From: a virus | IMG/VR virus record: IMGVR_UViG_3300035199_000156 | Span: 1-23,588 of that record | Length of the DNA: 23,588 nucleotides | Reading direction: 5' to 3' (one strand) | In this document: one piece after another, positions 21,035 to 23,588 of the stretch | Position numbering within the stretch: position 1 is the first letter of the stretch | How the letters are laid out: every line of letters begins with the position of its first letter | The notes under the pieces: generated by a model | The model's input: only the letters and a program-made list of their open reading frames with translations | Databases searched by the model: none | What the model was told of the DNA's origin: nothing | Made by a program: the position numbers and the translations under genes

Positions 21035-21769
21035 ATGGCAACATTTGAAGCTCAAATAAATGGATTAACAGGGCTAGGTGCAACTCTTAGTGCATCAACT
21101 ACTCCAACTGATGATGAATTAGACCAATTCTTAAAAGATGGCGTTATTGATGTAACTTCAAAGCATTTGGCAATTAGGCCTCAAGATGCTACATTGTTTG
21201 GAAGAGAAACTTCTATTAGTGATTCTCAAGGAGTTAGCGTAGGAGGTGCTAAGATTATTTCTGTAATGAGAGAGGCTGGAGCTGATGGTTCTTCTGATGG
21301 TAGTGAAGCTTGGGAACCTTGTAGAGAAATCCCTTTGTCAATGCAGTCAAGAGTTGTAGATACTACTAGCTTGAATTATGCATCAAAATACAATCCTGCT
21401 TATACTTTAAATAGTGATAAAACAATTAATGTATATCCTGTGCCTTCTAGTAATAATGGATTTAAAGTTTTTTATGTGAATGAAGAACCACGAGATATAA
21501 CTAATAATGCAGCATTAACACACGCTCATTCAAATATTAAATATTTTCCAAATGATAAAGTTTATTTAGTAGTTATATATGCTGCTATTAAATCTTTAGA
21601 ATCTAAATTAGTATTTTATACAATAGAAGAGGAAGATGAAGAATTGGTAAGAGCTTTACAAGCGAGTTTACAACAATTACAAGTTACTTATAACTCTGGT
21701 TTCTTACCAGACAAGAATTATGAAGCTGCGTTACAATCGCAGTCTCAACAAAGAGGACAAAGAGCGTGA
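21035..21769 (+). CDS. Virion protein, probable head-tail adaptor or tail tube
   Basis: A 244-aa protein located where head-completion genes lie. It contains a beta-rich middle (about 60-140: ISVMREAG, TLNSDKTINVYPVPSSNNGF) and a helical C-terminal part (VYLVVIYAAIKSLESKLVFY, EEDEELVRALQASLQQLQVT), a combination seen in podovirus adaptor proteins that join the portal to the tail. The SD is weak (AAAG). Its 3' end overlaps the next GTG start. The exact family is not recognised. Confidence 0.5.
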   Translation: MATFEAQINGLTGLGATLSASTTPTDDELDQFLKDGVIDVTSKHLAIRPQDATLFGRETSISDSQGVSVGGAKIISVMREAGADGSSDGSEAWEPCREIPLSMQSRVVDTTSLNYASKYNPAYTLNSDKTINVYPVPSSNNGFKVFYVNEEPRDITNNAALTHAHSNIKYFPNDKVYLVVIYAAIKSLESKLVFYTIEEEDEELVRALQASLQQLQVTYNSGFLPDKNYEAALQSQSQQRGQRA

Positions 21770-22044
21770 CAGTACAAGAAATAATGGAAAGAACAGGTCT
21801 TAAAGAGACTGGTCTTGCAAAAGCATGGATAAAAGATGCTGTTCAGATTATAAGGTCTTCATATCCTGAGCATATCAAAATAGATAAGCAAAATATCATT
21901 GATGGTGAAAGAGAATACATTTTACCTGCAGATATGATTTCATTGTTATCTATATCTGTTAAAGATACTACTGATAAAAAGTATAAGAAAATTAGACGAA
22001 TATCTAATGATATTGTTATTAAAGAAGATACGGACCCAGAATAA
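21766..22044 (+). CDS. N-terminal half of a head-tail adaptor-like protein
   Basis: A 92-aa protein. A helical start (MTVQEIMERTGLKETGLAKA) leads to REYILPADMISLLSISVKDT and KKYKKIRRIS, the 'YxLPxDmixLxxV ... Y..I.RI' pattern of phage adaptor proteins, and then the ORF stops. The next ORF continues with the second half of the same pattern. GTG is the start (GTGA overlap with the gene before). Either the adaptor is naturally in two chains, or the window has a frameshift. Confidence 0.55.
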   Translation: MTVQEIMERTGLKETGLAKAWIKDAVQIIRSSYPEHIKIDKQNIIDGEREYILPADMISLLSISVKDTTDKKYKKIRRISNDIVIKEDTDPE

Positions 22045-22730
22045 TGTCATATGATACAGATAGAAATTGGATGTATTCATTATCAGGAAGGCATATTCAT
22101 CTATGGCAGTGGACAGAAACAGGAGCTACTGATACAGTAGGTAGTTATAGAGTAAAACTCCCTGATGAATACTATGGTAAACAACTTATATACCCTAATG
22201 AAGATATAGCAAGTGGTCTTAGGGTTGAATACACTGCTTTTTCAGAACCATTTATATCTAAAGCATTAGAAGATACAAGCTCTAGAGCATCTGGGACTGA
22301 TATATCTTTTTCTACTACAGTTCTCACAGGAGCTGGTACAAATGATGGATTTGCAATCGGTGATAGAGTAAGAATCATAGGGTCTGCTAGTAATGATGGA
22401 GATTATACATCAACTAATGAAGATGATAATACCCTTACATTCCCATCGTCTACATTTACAGCTGAAACTGCTGGTGAAAGTATTACAGTATACCAAATAC
22501 CTAAATCTGTAGATGATACTGATGTAGATGAGTCTTCTCATATTAATCTCAATAGGATGCTAAGTTTAGCTGCTATAGATTATATTAGAGCTCAAATGAA
22601 AGAAGCTACTGGAGACTTACAAGGTAAAGAGTATTGTATGAGAGAATTCTGGAAAAAGGTAGGTGATAATGAAAGCAATAAAAGAAATATTTCTATTAGT
22701 TTTCCTGCTTCACCTTTCGCAATTAAATAA
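22044..22730 (+). CDS. C-terminal half of a head-tail adaptor-like protein with inserted beta domain
   Basis: A 228-aa protein. It opens with NWMYSLSGRHIHLWQWTETG and YRVKLPDEYYGKQLIYPNED, then LRVEYTAFSEPFI, as in the second half of adaptor proteins. Residues about 80-152 are an inserted beta domain (NDGFAIGDRVRIIGSASNDG and onward) of a type frequent in phage structural proteins. The end is helical (NRMLSLAAIDYIRAQMKEAT). The ATG overlaps the previous stop (TAATG). Confidence 0.55.
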   Translation: MSYDTDRNWMYSLSGRHIHLWQWTETGATDTVGSYRVKLPDEYYGKQLIYPNEDIASGLRVEYTAFSEPFISKALEDTSSRASGTDISFSTTVLTGAGTNDGFAIGDRVRIIGSASNDGDYTSTNEDDNTLTFPSSTFTAETAGESITVYQIPKSVDDTDVDESSHINLNRMLSLAAIDYIRAQMKEATGDLQGKEYCMREFWKKVGDNESNKRNISISFPASPFAIK

Positions 22731-22741
22731 GTAACTTACAG

Positions 22742-22779
22742 TGCTTGTATAAGGAGCATCTCGCCTCGCAAGACAAGCA
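22742..22779 (+). repeat. Hairpin with perfect 7-bp arms in a gene gap
   Basis: TGCTTGT (22742-22748) and ACAAGCA (22773-22779) are exact reverse complements around a 24-base loop. No U-run follows. It lies 21 bases before the next ATG and could be an mRNA processing or stabilising stem. Confidence 0.45.
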
Positions 22780-22800
22780 TAACAATTAAAGGAGAACAAC

Positions 22801-23145
22801 ATGGCAAACCTTCAAAAACACAGAGCACACGAATCCCTCAATATAGATACATCTGCAGGATGGACAATTTTAACAGCATTAACAGCCGCCGTAAGTGGTG
22901 GAAGTACAGTTCAAAAAGATGTTAGTTCTTATAATCAAATAGGAGTTTATTCTGTTAGCGAAGATGTTTATTTTAGCTTTACAGATACAACTGGTACTGC
23001 TATAGTAACAGCTAAAGATTTAGTATTACCGGCTTCTACATTATCTTTTCTTAAAGTACCAAAAGCCCTTGGTGAAACAATATATTTTACAGTATTAAGT
23101 ACAAGTGGTAGTGCTACTTCATCAGTTAAAATTATAGGAATGTAG
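22801..23145 (+). CDS. Small beta-rich virion protein
   Basis: A 114-aa protein (MANLQKHRAHESLNIDTSAG onward), rich in Ser/Thr/Val with beta-like repeats (QIGVYSVSEDVYFSFTDT, ETIYFTVLSTSGSATSSVKI). It resembles short structural or decoration proteins near tail genes, but no family is recognised. AAAGGAG lies six bases upstream of the ATG. The next gene starts soon after its stop. Confidence 0.6.
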   Translation: MANLQKHRAHESLNIDTSAGWTILTALTAAVSGGSTVQKDVSSYNQIGVYSVSEDVYFSFTDTTGTAIVTAKDLVLPASTLSFLKVPKALGETIYFTVLSTSGSATSSVKIIGM

Positions 23146-23154
23146 GAGTCGAAT

Positions 23155-23588
23155 ATGAATAATGGATTTGGACATTCAATAACAAAGAATTTTAGTACAG
23201 GCGGTACAATATCTGGCGACCTGACCATTTCAGGTGATTTAACTGTAAGTGGTGGTGGAGACTTTGCATATTCAGAAGTATTAACTGGTGATATGGCGAT
23301 TACCAATACAGCGAATACTATTGGTTTGACAATAAATACAAGTGGAGCTGCAACTGCTTTACTTGTAAACCAAGATAATACTGCACATAAATCAATATCA
23401 ATCGATAGTCTAACTGCAACTAATTATTCTTTGCATATTAATAATCCAGCTCAAACAACTGCTTCTGTATTTGGCATAGAAGAAGCTAATGTTTTGCAAA
23501 CTGGTTCAATAGTGCATCTTGTTAGTAACTCCCCACATACAGGTACAAGAACACTATTTAATTTAAGTAATGATAATACAGCGGCTAC
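23155..23588 (+). CDS. Tail-fibre or tail-spike-like protein, N-terminal part (partial)
   Basis: The frame is open from the ATG at 23155 to the window edge (144 full codons). It begins MNNGFGHSITKNFSTGG, then two short similar strands (TISGDLTISGDLTVSGGG), the pattern found at the start of many phage fibres and spikes, and continues as a Ser/Thr/Asn-rich beta-repeat protein (IGLTINTSGAATALLVNQDN, TRTLFNLSNDNTA). TAGGAG precedes the ATG. The receptor-binding part would be outside the window. It could also be another beta-helical virion protein. Confidence 0.6.
   Translation, partial: MNNGFGHSITKNFSTGGTISGDLTISGDLTVSGGGDFAYSEVLTGDMAITNTANTIGLTINTSGAATALLVNQDNTAHKSISIDSLTATNYSLHINNPAQTTASVFGIEEANVLQTGSIVHLVSNSPHTGTRTLFNLSNDNTAA

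Overview
The window is a contiguous piece of an AT-rich tailed-bacteriophage genome (Caudoviricetes), most likely a short-tailed (podovirus-like) phage. It encodes a P22-type portal, scaffold, HK97-fold capsid protein, terminases and an M15-type endolysin. Most genes are packed with short overlaps (many TAATG or GTGA junctions) and preceded by good Shine-Dalgarno (SD) sequences, so the host is a bacterium that uses SD-led initiation. The sequence does not identify the host further. I see no integrase, transposase, CRISPR array or tRNA gene.

Left arm (1-8873, minus strand). This is an early/middle block of about 25 mostly small genes. Reading in the direction of transcription (right to left) there is first an isolated 82-aa gene with its own terminator. 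Next comes a control region at 8267-8624 with four copies of a 13-bp palindrome, a promoter and a structured leader RNA, and then a small gene at 8018-8266. A gene-poor, hairpin-rich island (7515-8017) and several micro-ORFs follow. The main run is small unknown proteins, a ParB-like protein, a protein with DnaJ-like zinc motifs, a DUF6717-like protein, a Cas4/RecB-like Fe-S nuclease, a RAD52/Sak-like annealing protein and an SSB-like protein with a DVPF tail. The nuclease, annealing protein and SSB look like a phage recombination module. Leftmost are several small zinc-ribbon proteins. A second structured non-coding stretch lies at 1543-1734.

Divergent region (8874-9145). This holds perfect short palindromes, a sigma70-like rightward promoter, a homopurine mirror-repeat tract and about 40 bp of alternating A/T. 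It is the transcription switch point and a possible origin or control site.

Right arm (9146-23588, plus strand). The late block runs: small Cys-rich protein, small helical protein, terminase small subunit, a large unrecognised 572-aa protein, a staphylococcal-nuclease homologue, terminase large subunit, a 32-aa AT-hook-like peptide, the M15 endolysin, a 212-aa unknown, portal, scaffold, major capsid protein, two distantly related decoration-like proteins, head-tail adaptor-like proteins (one apparently split into two coupled ORFs), a small beta-rich protein and the start of a tail-fibre-like gene that leaves the window.

The least explained parts are the non-coding structured elements of the left arm (1558-1734, 7515-8017, 8291-8381), the palindrome cluster at 8453-8549, and the 572-aa protein between the terminase genes.
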